From positions 62,001 through 126,000 of the forward strand of contig DKQS01000003.1 of NCBI GenBank assembly GCA_002471825.1: a DNA stretch of 64,000 nt. The letters are read 5' to 3'. The notes beneath the pieces were generated by a model, which did no database searches, had not been told where the DNA came from, and worked only from the letters and a program-made list of their open reading frames with translations. Shown here piece after piece: positions 34,309 through 43,699 of this stretch. Source of the stretch: Flavobacteriaceae bacterium UBA7302. GTDB taxonomy: Bacteria; Bacteroidota; Bacteroidia; Flavobacteriales; Flavobacteriaceae. How positions within the stretch are numbered: position 1 is the first letter of the stretch; each line of letters begins with the position of its first letter. A program made the position numbers and the translations under genes.

Positions 34309-35526
34309 ATGAAAAAAGTGTTTTTGTTCCTCCTTTTTGCAGGTCTAATTCCTTTAAATTTTAGCGCTCAAAACATCAAAAGTGTCATTTTAAGAACCAA
34401 TAATCCCAACAATTATTCGGCGATTGTTCCTTTGGGCACTCCGCTTCATTTGTCCTTCGATGATCTTGAAGCTGATGGGAAGGATTATCAATACCGCATT
34501 CAACATATGACACCCGACTGGAAACCCAGTCGCTTATTGTCAAGTCAGTATATCGACGGTTTTCAACAAAACACCATCATCGACGTCACCAATTCTTTCA
34601 ACACCTTTCAAAGTTATTCTCATTACCGGGTTTCTTTTCCGAATCCGAATACCGTCATTACCAAAAGTGGAAATTACCTATTGTCTGTGCTTGACGATTA
34701 CGACGAAGTGGTTTTTACACGACGATTTGTACTTTATGAGAATTCCGTAATTGTTGGGGTGAATGTGAATCGAAGTCGAAACACCAAAACATTGGGTTCT
34801 GAACAAACCGTTGAATTTTCCATCAATCACCCTAACCTACGAATCAACATTCCGAATCAAGAAGTGAAGGTATGCATCATACAGAATGACAATTGGAGCC
34901 AAACCATAACCAACTTGCAGCCCACCTTTTTCAAGCCCAATCAGTTGTTGTATACCTATACCAACAAAACCAATTTCTGGGGTGGCAATGAGTACTTAAA
35001 TTTTGATTCCAAACAACTCCTTAATCGGAGTCTTAATGTGGTTAAGATAGAACGGAAAGATATTTTTCATCACTACCTCTACCCTTCAAAAATAGATCCG
35101 AATGCACCCTATAGGTATAATCCGGATATCAACGGGCAGTTTGTAATTCGCACCATTGAAGGTAAAGACAATGCCACCGAAGCAGATTATGCGGCAATGC
35201 ACTTCACTCTCAATGTAGACCAACCTTACATCGATAAAGATGTCTACGTTTTCGGTGCCTTTAGCAACTTTGAAGCACTTGAGGAAAACAAATTAACCTA
35301 CAGTTTTGACAACAAAGCCTATGTGGGTGAAATCTTAATGAAGCAAGGCTTTTACAATTACAAATATGTCTTGGTAGACTACAATAAGGTGGATGAAAAT
35401 GCCATTCACGGTTCTCACTTTCAAACAGAAAACAATTACAAAGTCATTGCTTATTACAAACCCATGGGCGGATTGTTCTACAGAGCTATTGGAATGGGCG
35501 AAGGATTTTTTAATCCCGATCGATAG
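34309..35526 (+). CDS. DUF5103 / type IX secretion Plug-type protein
   Basis: 405 residues with a signal peptide ending NFSAQ. DUF5103 signatures are IKSVILRTNNPNNYSAIVPLG, DYQYRIQHMTPDWKPS, the GNYLLSV strand, NWSQTITNLQPTFF, and AFSNFEALEENKLTYSF near residue 320. The F. johnsoniae Plug protein, of this family, closes the periplasmic side of the SprA translocon pore. It is probably periplasmic here; the T9SS cargo gene at 39583 supports an active system. Monocistronic. Confidence 0.85.
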   Translation: MKKVFLFLLFAGLIPLNFSAQNIKSVILRTNNPNNYSAIVPLGTPLHLSFDDLEADGKDYQYRIQHMTPDWKPSRLLSSQYIDGFQQNTIIDVTNSFNTFQSYSHYRVSFPNPNTVITKSGNYLLSVLDDYDEVVFTRRFVLYENSVIVGVNVNRSRNTKTLGSEQTVEFSINHPNLRINIPNQEVKVCIIQNDNWSQTITNLQPTFFKPNQLLYTYTNKTNFWGGNEYLNFDSKQLLNRSLNVVKIERKDIFHHYLYPSKIDPNAPYRYNPDINGQFVIRTIEGKDNATEADYAAMHFTLNVDQPYIDKDVYVFGAFSNFEALEENKLTYSFDNKAYVGEILMKQGFYNYKYVLVDYNKVDENAIHGSHFQTENNYKVIAYYKPMGGLFYRAIGMGEGFFNPDR

Positions 35527-35570
35527 TCCCCATTTGTTTTTCAATCTGATTTCTTTTACTTTTAGCACTA

Positions 35571-35957
35571 ATGGTAGAACAGGTTACACAAGGGATAAAA
35601 ATTGAAGTTCGAACTCAATACAATGGTACCTCGTACAGAAATTACAGGCTTTACCATATCTTCTCCTATTTTGTAACCATTACCAACGGTTCAAATCACA
35701 AAGTACAGTTAAAAAGCAGAAGATGGACCATTCTTGATTCGCAGAATAGAACCGAAAATGTTGAGGGAGAAGGTGTCGTTGGAGAAACTCCGATTTTAAA
35801 ACCTGGTGAAGTGTATTCTTACCAATCTGGTTGCTTCTTAGAGTCTACCATAGGAGCCATGAAAGGCCACTATGTAATGATTAATTTAGACTCAAAGTTA
35901 GAGTTTAAAGTTATAATTCCAACCTTTCAGTTAAACGCTCCTGCCTTATCAAACTAA
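35571..35957 (+). CDS. apaG: ApaG protein
   Basis: 128 residues, a single Fn3-like fold. Conserved blocks are VTITNGSNHKVQLKSRRWTILD, VEGEGVVGETPILKPGEVYSYQSGC and GAMKGHYVM. The family has been linked to cobalt/magnesium efflux and diadenosine polyphosphate metabolism, but its activity is uncertain. Full length. The downstream DUF3667 gene probably overlaps its last codons. Confidence 0.95.
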   Translation: MVEQVTQGIKIEVRTQYNGTSYRNYRLYHIFSYFVTITNGSNHKVQLKSRRWTILDSQNRTENVEGEGVVGETPILKPGEVYSYQSGCFLESTIGAMKGHYVMINLDSKLEFKVIIPTFQLNAPALSN

Positions 35958-37129
35958 CGCTATTTAAAAAAAAGAACAAGGTCGCAAAGATCAAAGATCC
36001 AGAGTGTTTGAACTGTGGACATCCTTTTTTTGGCCATGAAAAATACTGCCCGGAATGTGGTCAGGCCAACAAAGGTGATCGCATTACGTTTGCCAGTTTT
36101 GTTCATGAAATCTTTAACGGATTTTTCAATTTTGACGCGAAGTTCTGGAACACCATCATTCCGCTACTCATCAGTCCTGGAAAAGTTTCCAAGGAATATG
36201 TGGAAGGAAAGCGACAGCGATTTTCCAATCCCTTTCGTTTTTATTTGACCGTTTCGGTCGTTTTTTTCCTTGTCTTAGGAATCGGTAAAAGCTTGGATAA
36301 ATTTAAATCCTATTCTGAAGCTCAAATCAGTCAAAAGAAAAAAGACTCTATCGCTTTGGCGAAATTTAATGCTGATTCTTTACTAGTAGATCAACTCAAT
36401 AAGAAAAAGAAAGCGCTCACTCCAGAGCAAATAGATTCCATCAAAAATGAGGTTGATAAAGGATTGCAAAGAGCTTTTATTCCAGAAGTAGCTCGTAAAA
36501 ACATTTTGAAAGAAGTTGAGCGCGAAGCCAAAGACACAACCAGTACCTCCCTCAAAGGAAAAGGTATTCATGTTGATTTTGGAGGCTACACGCGTTTGGA
36601 CAAAATGTATCGGTTTCAAAAAAAGAATCCAGATGTACCACCTGATGTAGCCCTCGACAGTTTAAAACTCGAAAAATCGTTCTGGAATCGTTTTTTGTAC
36701 GACAGAACCAAAGTGGTGAAAAACTTCACGAAATCTGAAGAAACTCGGCAAGAATTTTTGAGTCAGGCTTTGAGTGCTGGATCCATTGCACTTTTCATTT
36801 TCTTGCCTCTTTTTACCATATTTTTGAAACTAGTGCACATGCGATGCCGAAAAACATACGTCGACCATTTGATCTTTGTTTTTCACACACAAACGGTGTT
36901 CTTTATGTTGCTCACTATTTTCTTTATTATTGAGTTGTTTGGTGTACAGCCCGAGGCAAGCATCTTCTTGCTTCTTTTCTTGATTTACCTGTTTATCGCC
37001 ATGAAGCGCTTTTACGGACAAGGATATCTCAAGACCTTTATTAAATTTTGTATTCTAAACGGAATCTATTTCTTTATTGCTTCCTTTGGAGTTATGGCTG
37101 TATTCCTAATTTCATTTGCATTGTATTAG
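35948..37129 (+). CDS. DUF3667 membrane protein, start codon non-standard
   Basis: About 393 residues if begun at the ATC at 35948. The N-terminal zinc ribbon CLNCGHPFFGHEKYCPEC is followed by ITFASFVHEIFNGFFNFDAKFWNT and LLISPGKVSKEYVEGKRQRFSNPFRFY, the DUF3667 core. One membrane segment lies near the end of that core and four more in the C-terminal half, with a charged linker between. Between the in-frame stop at 35906 and the TTG at 36008 there is no ATG, GTG or TTG. TTG would discard the first zinc-ribbon Cys. ATC 35948, one base from ATG, is my best guess. Function unknown. Confidence 0.7.
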   Translation: MKLTLFKKKNKVAKIKDPECLNCGHPFFGHEKYCPECGQANKGDRITFASFVHEIFNGFFNFDAKFWNTIIPLLISPGKVSKEYVEGKRQRFSNPFRFYLTVSVVFFLVLGIGKSLDKFKSYSEAQISQKKKDSIALAKFNADSLLVDQLNKKKKALTPEQIDSIKNEVDKGLQRAFIPEVARKNILKEVEREAKDTTSTSLKGKGIHVDFGGYTRLDKMYRFQKKNPDVPPDVALDSLKLEKSFWNRFLYDRTKVVKNFTKSEETRQEFLSQALSAGSIALFIFLPLFTIFLKLVHMRCRKTYVDHLIFVFHTQTVFFMLLTIFFIIELFGVQPEASIFLLLFLIYLFIAMKRFYGQGYLKTFIKFCILNGIYFFIASFGVMAVFLISFALY

Positions 37130-37811
37130 CCTCGTTGAGATAATCCAAGTAATGTAGTTCCAAACCATTTTCGTTCTTTTCAATGACCGTGGTACTGACC
37201 GTTTCCACAAAGGGTCGTTTCATTTTTATGGAATTTTTGGAATCACCCTCTTTTTCATATTGATGAAAAGCCAATACGGTTGCTTTATCAATTTCTTCCT
37301 CGGATTCGAAAAGATTTTGAAACCAAGCATGTCTTTCCTGCTTCATTGGCTCGTCATACAAGGGTGACGATGACCAAATGTGGGGATTCTCGTCCAGTTT
37401 CCGGACATGTTTTTGGTTGCCATCCCAAACAAATTCGAGAGCAAAGAGTTCTTGACTCCAATCAACACAAACCAGAGTGAAGGGTTCAATATCTGAAAAA
37501 TTGAACGTTTCAATCTCTTGCATTACATCCTCAGACTTTAGGAGGTTTTTCACAATGACGCCACGACTCATTCGATAGTTCATTTTTCTTTTGTGATTCA
37601 CAAACCCACCATTCAGCAAACATACCATTCGATGCTTTCCACTGATTCCGATCCAAGTACCTCCTGCTAGGGCATCCTTAGGATAGGTCAATGAAACGCC
37701 TTCCTCGAGGTAGGTTTTAGGTGCCAGTGTTTTTCGCAAGGGAGTTTCATCCCTATTGGAAGCTAGGATGAACTTGTTATTTCTCAACGGAATGTAAGTT
37801 ACGGTACACAT
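37092..37811 (-). CDS. NRDE (TANGO2-like) family protein
   Basis: 239 residues. The start MCTVTYIPLRNNKFILASNRDE carries the nucleophile-like Cys2 and the NRDE motif that names the family. TWIGISGKHRMVCLLNGGF is the second conserved block. Human TANGO2 loss causes a metabolic disease; the bacterial role is not known. The 3' end overlaps the convergent DUF3667 gene by 38 nt. Confidence 0.93.
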   Translation of the reverse strand: MCTVTYIPLRNNKFILASNRDETPLRKTLAPKTYLEEGVSLTYPKDALAGGTWIGISGKHRMVCLLNGGFVNHKRKMNYRMSRGVIVKNLLKSEDVMQEIETFNFSDIEPFTLVCVDWSQELFALEFVWDGNQKHVRKLDENPHIWSSSPLYDEPMKQERHAWFQNLFESEEEIDKATVLAFHQYEKEGDSKNSIKMKRPFVETVSTTVIEKNENGLELHYLDYLNEANTMQMKLGIQP

Positions 37812-37855
37812 TAAAATTGAACTAGTTTAAGCACGAAAACGATTGATAAAAATTG

Positions 37856-37863
37856 TAACTTTG
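37856..37863 (+). promoter_or_regulatory. -7 element upstream of pruA
   Basis: TAACTTTG is a perfect TAnnTTTG match, 41 nt before the pruA start. The nearest TTG triplets are badly spaced for a -33 box. Confidence 0.6.
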
Positions 37864-37904
37864 CAGTGCTTAAAATTAATCTATTTAATTAAATCAAAAC
37901 GGAA

Positions 37905-39530
37905 ATGACAAGAGGATTTTTTAATGTACCTAAAGCTGCAAACGAACCAGTAAAAGGATATGCTCCAGGTTCTCCAGAGCGAGAAGAATTATTGGCAACT
38001 TATAAAAGCATGTATGCTAGTTCGGAAGATATTCCCATGTATATCAATGGTAAAGAAGTAAGAACTGGCAATACTAGAAACATTCATCCTCCCCATGACC
38101 ACAAACACAGTGTTGGTCAATATCATTTGGCTGAAAAAAATCACGTTGAAACTGCCATTGCAACCGCTTTGGAAGCAAGAGAAGGTTGGAGTAGCCTATC
38201 TTGGATGGAGCGTGCTTCTGTGTTCTTAAAAGCTGCTGAATTGTTAGCCGGTCCTTACCGCGCAAAAATGAATGCTGCGACCATGATTAGTCAATCTAAA
38301 AATGTGCATCAAGCAGAGATTGATGCAGCGTGTGAGATGATCGACTTTTTCCGTTTTAACGTGCAGTACATGACTGACATTTTTAAAGATCAGCCTGATT
38401 CTGCACCTGGTATTTGGAACAGAGTGGAATACCGACCTTTAGAAGGATTTGTATATGCAATTACGCCTTTTAACTTTACATCAATTGCAGCCAACTTACC
38501 TGCTGCAGCTGCCCTAATGGGGAACGTAGTGGTTTGGAAACCTTCGGATCACCAAGTGTATTCTGCAAAAATAATCGTTGACTTGTTCAAAGAGGCAGGT
38601 TTGCCTGATGGAGTAATCAATGTAGTTTACGGAGATCCTGTAATGATTACGGACACCGTTTTGGATTCTCCTGATTTTTCAGGATTGCACTTTACAGGTT
38701 CTACCCATGTATTCAAGCATCTTTGGAAACAAATCGGAAACAATATTGAGACCTATAAAACCTATCCAAGAATTGTAGGTGAAACCGGTGGAAAAGATTT
38801 TATCTGGGCACATAACTCTGCAAACCCATTACAAGTGGCAACAGCCATTACACGTGGAGCCTTTGAATACCAAGGTCAGAAATGTTCGGCCGCTTCAAGA
38901 GCGTATATTCCGAAATCAATTTGGAATGACGTACGCAAGCACCTTGAAGTACAATTGAGCGAATTGAAAATGGGTTCTCCTGAAGATCCTTCCAATTTTA
39001 TCAATGCTGTAATTCACGAAGGATCCTTTGATAAGATTACCAAGTACATTGCACAAGCGAAAAAAGATAGCCGTGCCAAAGTAATCTTTGGTGGAAACTA
39101 TGATAAATCGAAGGGCTATTTTATTGAACCAACTGTTGTGGTAACTGTGGATGCTCATTATCCAACCATGACCACTGAGCTTTTCGGTCCTGTTATTACC
39201 GTATACATTTACGATGATGCCAAATGGGAAGAGTCTTTGAAATTGGTAGATGAATCTACGGAGTATGCATTAACCGGTGCGATCTTCTCAACCGATCGTT
39301 TCATTGTGGAAAAAGCATCAAAAGCCTTAGAAAATGCGGCTGGTAATTTCTACATCAATGACAAACCGACTGGAGCGGTTGTTGGACAGCAACCATTTGG
39401 TGGGGCACGTGCTTCAGGAACGAATGACAAAGCAGGTTCTGCACAAAACCTATTGCGTTGGACTTCCGTTCGATTGATAAAAGAAACCTTTGTAACTCCG
39501 CAGGATTACAAATATCCATTCTTAGGATAA
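37905..39530 (+). CDS. pruA: L-glutamate gamma-semialdehyde dehydrogenase
   Basis: 541 residues, an NAD-dependent aldehyde dehydrogenase that converts pyrroline-5-carboxylate/glutamate semialdehyde to glutamate, the second step of proline use. Conserved blocks are ITPFNFTSIAANLPAAAALMGN, WKPSDHQVYSA, FTGSTHVFKHLW, VGETGGKDF (general-base Glu) and GAFEYQGQKCSAASRAY with the catalytic Cys. FGPVITVYIY and FGGARASGTNDKAG lie near the end. Stand-alone, not fused to PutA. Ends at a strong terminator. Confidence 0.97.
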   Translation: MTRGFFNVPKAANEPVKGYAPGSPEREELLATYKSMYASSEDIPMYINGKEVRTGNTRNIHPPHDHKHSVGQYHLAEKNHVETAIATALEAREGWSSLSWMERASVFLKAAELLAGPYRAKMNAATMISQSKNVHQAEIDAACEMIDFFRFNVQYMTDIFKDQPDSAPGIWNRVEYRPLEGFVYAITPFNFTSIAANLPAAAALMGNVVVWKPSDHQVYSAKIIVDLFKEAGLPDGVINVVYGDPVMITDTVLDSPDFSGLHFTGSTHVFKHLWKQIGNNIETYKTYPRIVGETGGKDFIWAHNSANPLQVATAITRGAFEYQGQKCSAASRAYIPKSIWNDVRKHLEVQLSELKMGSPEDPSNFINAVIHEGSFDKITKYIAQAKKDSRAKVIFGGNYDKSKGYFIEPTVVVTVDAHYPTMTTELFGPVITVYIYDDAKWEESLKLVDESTEYALTGAIFSTDRFIVEKASKALENAAGNFYINDKPTGAVVGQQPFGGARASGTNDKAGSAQNLLRWTSVRLIKETFVTPQDYKYPFLG

Positions 39531-39545
39531 TTCAACTAAAATTCA

Positions 39546-39582
39546 ATAAAAAAACCTCATCAATTTGATGAGGTTTTTTTTA
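39546..39582. terminator. Bidirectional Rho-independent terminator
   Basis: AAAAAAACCTCATCA (39548-39562) pairs with TGATGAGGTTTTTTT (39566-39580): 15 bp, with T tracts on both strands. It serves convergent pruA and the metallopeptidase gene. Confidence 0.93.
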
Positions 39583-42500
39583 TTATTCGATAATTAGCTT
39601 TCTGGAAGTTTGCCTGTTCCCATTGGTTATCTTCAAGAGATATAATCCTTTGGACAAACTTTGAAACCGAATCTCTTCTTTAAAATATTGGTTGGTATTG
39701 GTAAAGGTTCTGAATTGCACCAATCGACCACGAACATCAAATAATTCTAACTGAGTTTTACGCGTATCAATGGTTTCAAATTTTAAGGTAAATGACCCTG
39801 AATTCGGATTCGGATACAAATTGAATCCTTCAAAGGCATTGTCGTCAATAGAAGCCGATTCGTCCTCAATCACCAAGGTGTAATCTTCAACCTCACCATC
39901 AAAATCAATCTCACAAGCAGTTGGGTAAGTAATGCTCGAGGGATTTGTATATTTCGTTGAAACACGCATCACAATTTCACCAAGCATTGCAGTTTGAGGA
40001 ATGGTAATCGATAATGGTGAGTTTGCTGTTGGACCATTCGCTACATTCGCTGCAAAATCAAGATCATACTCTTCCGTATTGGTGTCAAACAAGCAATCAC
40101 CGTTCCAGTCGATCCAAACCTTGGTCTGTGTTCTGAAATTACCGTCAGTATTCGCATTTACAGTTAAATTGTAGGAATCACCTCGCTTCACATTCGTCTT
40201 TATTGAAGTATAGTCATTATACCCGGCTGTTTTGCCGGTCGCATTGAGAATGGTATTAAACTGTACCAAAGTGGTACTTGTATTGTATTCCATCGTACCT
40301 GTCGAATTACAAATGGTACAACTCTGAGTTGTGAATGAAAATAGAGATGAAAAAGATCCTTCACCACAATCATTCTTAGGTTTTACGCGCCAGTAGTAGG
40401 TTGCCAATTCATTCAATGTTGCTGTGGTAAATGAGTTGGTACTTACTTCTTGGCTACTAACTACATTGGTGAATCCAGAGTCTGTAGCTACTTCTACCAC
40501 ATAAGCCGACGCATTGGTATCAGCATCCCATTGAAGCTCTGGCGTTAAAGAAACATCAGTAGCTCCATTGACTGGTGAAGTCAAGGTCAAAGCACCAAAA
40601 TTGCCTTCAAAAACTTGTAAATTCACATCAATTTCTTGTGTCAGACTAGAGGAAGTGCCAGTGACTTTAATGGCATAGGAACCCGCGGTAGCATTATCTA
40701 AATTGGAAACTGTCATGGTCACATTTCCATCGGAATTAATGGTTGATGGAGAAAAGTTCACCGTTGACACCAAAGGCTGACCTGAAGCAGATAAGGTAAC
40801 GGTCTCGCTAAAACCGTTTACAAAATCAAGGTTTAGGGTATAATCAACAGATTGATTTCCCGAGTTACACACTCCTTTATCGCCACTTGTATTGTTGATT
40901 AAGAAAGTCGGAGTCGTTGAATTAATAGTAAAATTAGTCGGATTGATGTTGTAGAAAATGTTGTCTGCAGCTTCCACCATAATACGAGCCTGAGAGGTCG
41001 CATTATCTGGAATTACTATGTTTTCGGTGCCGTCATTCGGCGTGTTGGCTTTCAAAGTAATCGGGAAGGTAGCTCCGCCATCTGTAGAAAGTTTAATATT
41101 CACATTGGCACAATTAATCGGATTAGAAGTGGTTACGCCCACATTCCACGTAATCGTTTGTGTACTTCCTGTATCCCAGGTTACTGGACTTGAAGGTGCG
41201 GTTACGGTAAAAGCGGCAGCACTAATCACCGTTACTTTCATATCGTCTCTAGCGGTATTTCCACCTCCAGAGAAGTTATCGCGAACCGTAAAAGCAAAAT
41301 TCATTTCTCTGGCCACAGTGGGCAACACCTCCCAAGTTGTTGGTAGGCCGCTTGCATAGGTTGCTAAATCTGGGAAATGTCTTGTTGGAGATGATTTCGA
41401 AGGCAAAGAACGGAACATCGGACCTTCAGCGTTTGTTCCTGCAGGAGGCATTACTGCTCCAATTTCATTATCAATCTGTTCCCAATTATAGGTCAAACTT
41501 TGCAATCCGTTAGCGTCCGTAGCAACCCCTGTTAATTTAAAAGGAGTGGATGCGGGTATGGTGTAATTAGCACCAGCATCGGCTGTAGGTGCCGCATTCC
41601 CGGTATTTGTTTCCGCAGCACAAGTTGCTGTGGTTGAAACATAATCCCACATTTCACCAATACTTACGGCATGAAAATGATCGTCACTATTACCCGTTGC
41701 CGAACCTGTACCAATGACATTTGGATTACAAATACCTGCGTATCCCATGATGGTAGAAGCACTTCCTGGTTCAACAGCAGTGGCGTTGTTTCTTTGACAG
41801 TTATTGTTCTGCGTGTGGTTGGCTCCAAACTGATGTCCTAACTCGTGGGCAACATAATCAATATCGTATGGATCGCCAATCGGTTGGCCAATCCCAGTAA
41901 CCCCATTTCCTTTCTGACCAGACCTACAAACGACCCCCAGTCCTGCCAATCCATCACCACCAATACTAAAAATGTGTCCGATATCGTAATTGGCATCACC
42001 AATAACTCCATCACAAATGGTTTGTGTTTGACCAATCATAGAGCCAGCATTACCATCATTAATTCCCGGAGAAATTCCATTGGAAGGGTCGTTATCAACG
42101 TCACCATCGGTGGCCCCGTCCAAATAAATAATGTTTTCATTGTTTCCAACAATCACCATCCGAACACCAAGATCCATTTCAAAAACTCCATTCACTCTAG
42201 TCATGGTAGTATTCATGGCTGATAACACGGCTGCTTTTTTAGTAGCATCCGATTCTCCAGATCCAACCCCTTGTCTGGTCAGATGAAATTGTGAATACTC
42301 ACCACTAGCCACAATGGCAATCCGATAGGTTCGTAACTTTCCGTCATTGGCATTGCTTCGCTGTACAAAGCGCGTTTCGGCAGCCTTAGTGTTTTCCTCC
42401 ACCTTACAGGCAAATTCACGATCTGTGTTGGATAAACTATTCCGTCCATAAACAATGTATTTTTTATGATCCTTTGAATAGGGATCTATGTACACCGTTG

Positions 42501-42918
42501 GTCTATTTCCAGAGAATATCGTAGCATGAAATCCATCTGTACCCAAGCTAATTTTAGCTACGGCGGTCGGATCGTCAATTCCAGTACCGGTATACGAGGT
42601 AATATTCGGAAATTTTTGTTGCAAGGCCGGCTCTAAATTTGAAGTTTCGCGAATCATGAAACGCGAATTCTCTCCCAATTCATTCGGCAATTCAAGCATT
42701 ACTCCCTTTTCTGAGCTTTTCAATTGATTGGTCAATTGATCCAAACCAATGGAAACCAGCTTGTAGGTTGCGGGTACATTTTTGATTTGATATAACTTCG
42801 GATTGGCTCCTTGATATTCTTCGTATTGTAGTTCTTGCCAGGTTCCTTGTGACAAAATAGATTGTGTGAGACCAAAAGTTCCTAGACAGAAGAGAAGGAT
42901 GAGCTTTTTCTTTATCAT
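39583..42918 (-). CDS. Secreted reprolysin-like metallopeptidase with T9SS type A sorting domain
   Basis: 1111 residues from the ATG at 42918; a TTG 24 nt earlier is less likely because the signal peptide starts at MIKKKLILLFCLG. The metzincin zinc site is in VAHELGHQFGANHTQNNNC (HExxHxxGxxH). Downstream are Ig/Fn3-like beta domains including TYYWRVKPKND, a GEVE-type domain (WIDWNGDCLFDTNTEEYDL), and a C-terminal T9SS type A domain (NLYPNPNSGSF, GLYLLKITNGNRQTSRKLI). It is predicted to be exported by T9SS and to degrade extracellular protein. Divergent from lipB. Confidence 0.93.
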   Translation of the reverse strand: MIKKKLILLFCLGTFGLTQSILSQGTWQELQYEEYQGANPKLYQIKNVPATYKLVSIGLDQLTNQLKSSEKGVMLELPNELGENSRFMIRETSNLEPALQQKFPNITSYTGTGIDDPTAVAKISLGTDGFHATIFSGNRPTVYIDPYSKDHKKYIVYGRNSLSNTDREFACKVEENTKAAETRFVQRSNANDGKLRTYRIAIVASGEYSQFHLTRQGVGSGESDATKKAAVLSAMNTTMTRVNGVFEMDLGVRMVIVGNNENIIYLDGATDGDVDNDPSNGISPGINDGNAGSMIGQTQTICDGVIGDANYDIGHIFSIGGDGLAGLGVVCRSGQKGNGVTGIGQPIGDPYDIDYVAHELGHQFGANHTQNNNCQRNNATAVEPGSASTIMGYAGICNPNVIGTGSATGNSDDHFHAVSIGEMWDYVSTTATCAAETNTGNAAPTADAGANYTIPASTPFKLTGVATDANGLQSLTYNWEQIDNEIGAVMPPAGTNAEGPMFRSLPSKSSPTRHFPDLATYASGLPTTWEVLPTVAREMNFAFTVRDNFSGGGNTARDDMKVTVISAAAFTVTAPSSPVTWDTGSTQTITWNVGVTTSNPINCANVNIKLSTDGGATFPITLKANTPNDGTENIVIPDNATSQARIMVEAADNIFYNINPTNFTINSTTPTFLINNTSGDKGVCNSGNQSVDYTLNLDFVNGFSETVTLSASGQPLVSTVNFSPSTINSDGNVTMTVSNLDNATAGSYAIKVTGTSSSLTQEIDVNLQVFEGNFGALTLTSPVNGATDVSLTPELQWDADTNASAYVVEVATDSGFTNVVSSQEVSTNSFTTATLNELATYYWRVKPKNDCGEGSFSSLFSFTTQSCTICNSTGTMEYNTSTTLVQFNTILNATGKTAGYNDYTSIKTNVKRGDSYNLTVNANTDGNFRTQTKVWIDWNGDCLFDTNTEEYDLDFAANVANGPTANSPLSITIPQTAMLGEIVMRVSTKYTNPSSITYPTACEIDFDGEVEDYTLVIEDESASIDDNAFEGFNLYPNPNSGSFTLKFETIDTRKTQLELFDVRGRLVQFRTFTNTNQYFKEEIRFQSLSKGLYLLKITNGNRQTSRKLIIE

Positions 42919-42957
42919 GATAGTGGCTTTGAGGATAACCAAATATACGGATTTCTT

Positions 42958-42965
42958 TATCTTTG
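42958..42965 (+). promoter_or_regulatory. -7 element of lipB
   Basis: TATCTTTG matches TAnnTTTG, 11 nt before the lipB ATG at 42977. It supports that start over an upstream in-frame one inside the divergent gene. Confidence 0.55.
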
Positions 42966-42976
42966 CACTTCTATTT

Positions 42977-43699
42977 ATGAGCAGAATAATTCAACTCGAA
43001 GACCTGAATCGCAAAGATTACAAGGTTACATGGGATTACCAATCGCACTTACTTCAACAGATCGTTGATACTAAAATCAGCAATCGAAAAAATGACACAA
43101 CGGTTCCGACAAAAAATCACTTTTTGTTTGTAGAACATCCGCATGTTTACACTTTAGGAAAAAGTGGTGATATGAGTAACTTGCTATTATCCGAAGAAAA
43201 ATTAAGCGAAAAAGGAGCTTCTTTCTACAAAATCAATCGCGGTGGTGATATTACCTATCACGGTCCTGGTCAGGTTGTAGGTTATCCCATTTTAGATTTG
43301 GAAAATTTCTTTACTGATATTCATAAATACCTACGATTGCTAGAGGAAACCATAATTCTGACCATTGCCGAATACGGAATTAAAGGCACCAGAAGCAAGG
43401 GCGAAACTGGCGTTTGGTTGGATGTAGACACGCCATTCGCGAGAAAGATTTGCGCCATGGGAATTCGTTCTTCTCGATGGGTAACCATGCACGGATTTGC
43501 TCTAAATGTGAATACCAATCTTGGATTTTTTGATCATATTATTCCATGCGGAATTAAAGGAAAGGCGGTTACATCCATGGAAGCCGAATTAGGTAGAAAA
43601 CTAGACATGGAAGAAGTGAAAGAAAAAATCTTGGTTCACTTTAAAAGCCTGTTCGAGGTAGATCAATTTATTTCCAAACGAAAATCAGTCAAAATTTAA
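42977..43699 (+). CDS. lipB: Lipoyl(octanoyl) transferase LipB
   Basis: 240 residues. It transfers octanoate from acyl-carrier protein to lipoyl domains, the first step of lipoate synthesis. Motifs are FLFVEHPHVYTLGKSGD, INRGGDITYHGPGQVVGYPI, CAMGIRSSRWVTMHGFALNV with the catalytic Lys region, and IIPCGIKGKAVTSM with the nucleophilic Cys. The start at MSRIIQLED is chosen because upstream codons lie in the divergent metallopeptidase gene and a -7 element sits just before. It overlaps rnhB by 15 nt at the 3' ends. Confidence 0.96.
   Translation: MSRIIQLEDLNRKDYKVTWDYQSHLLQQIVDTKISNRKNDTTVPTKNHFLFVEHPHVYTLGKSGDMSNLLLSEEKLSEKGASFYKINRGGDITYHGPGQVVGYPILDLENFFTDIHKYLRLLEETIILTIAEYGIKGTRSKGETGVWLDVDTPFARKICAMGIRSSRWVTMHGFALNVNTNLGFFDHIIPCGIKGKAVTSMEAELGRKLDMEEVKEKILVHFKSLFEVDQFISKRKSVKI

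Noticed and set aside
36008..37129. TTG at 36008 as the start of the DUF3667 gene
   Set aside because: It would remove the first Cys of the zinc ribbon although the upstream in-frame codons look protein-coding.
42866..43699. Longer form of LipB starting at 42866
   Set aside because: Its first 37 codons lie in the divergent metallopeptidase signal peptide and in the promoter; MSRIIQLED at 42977 fits the family start.
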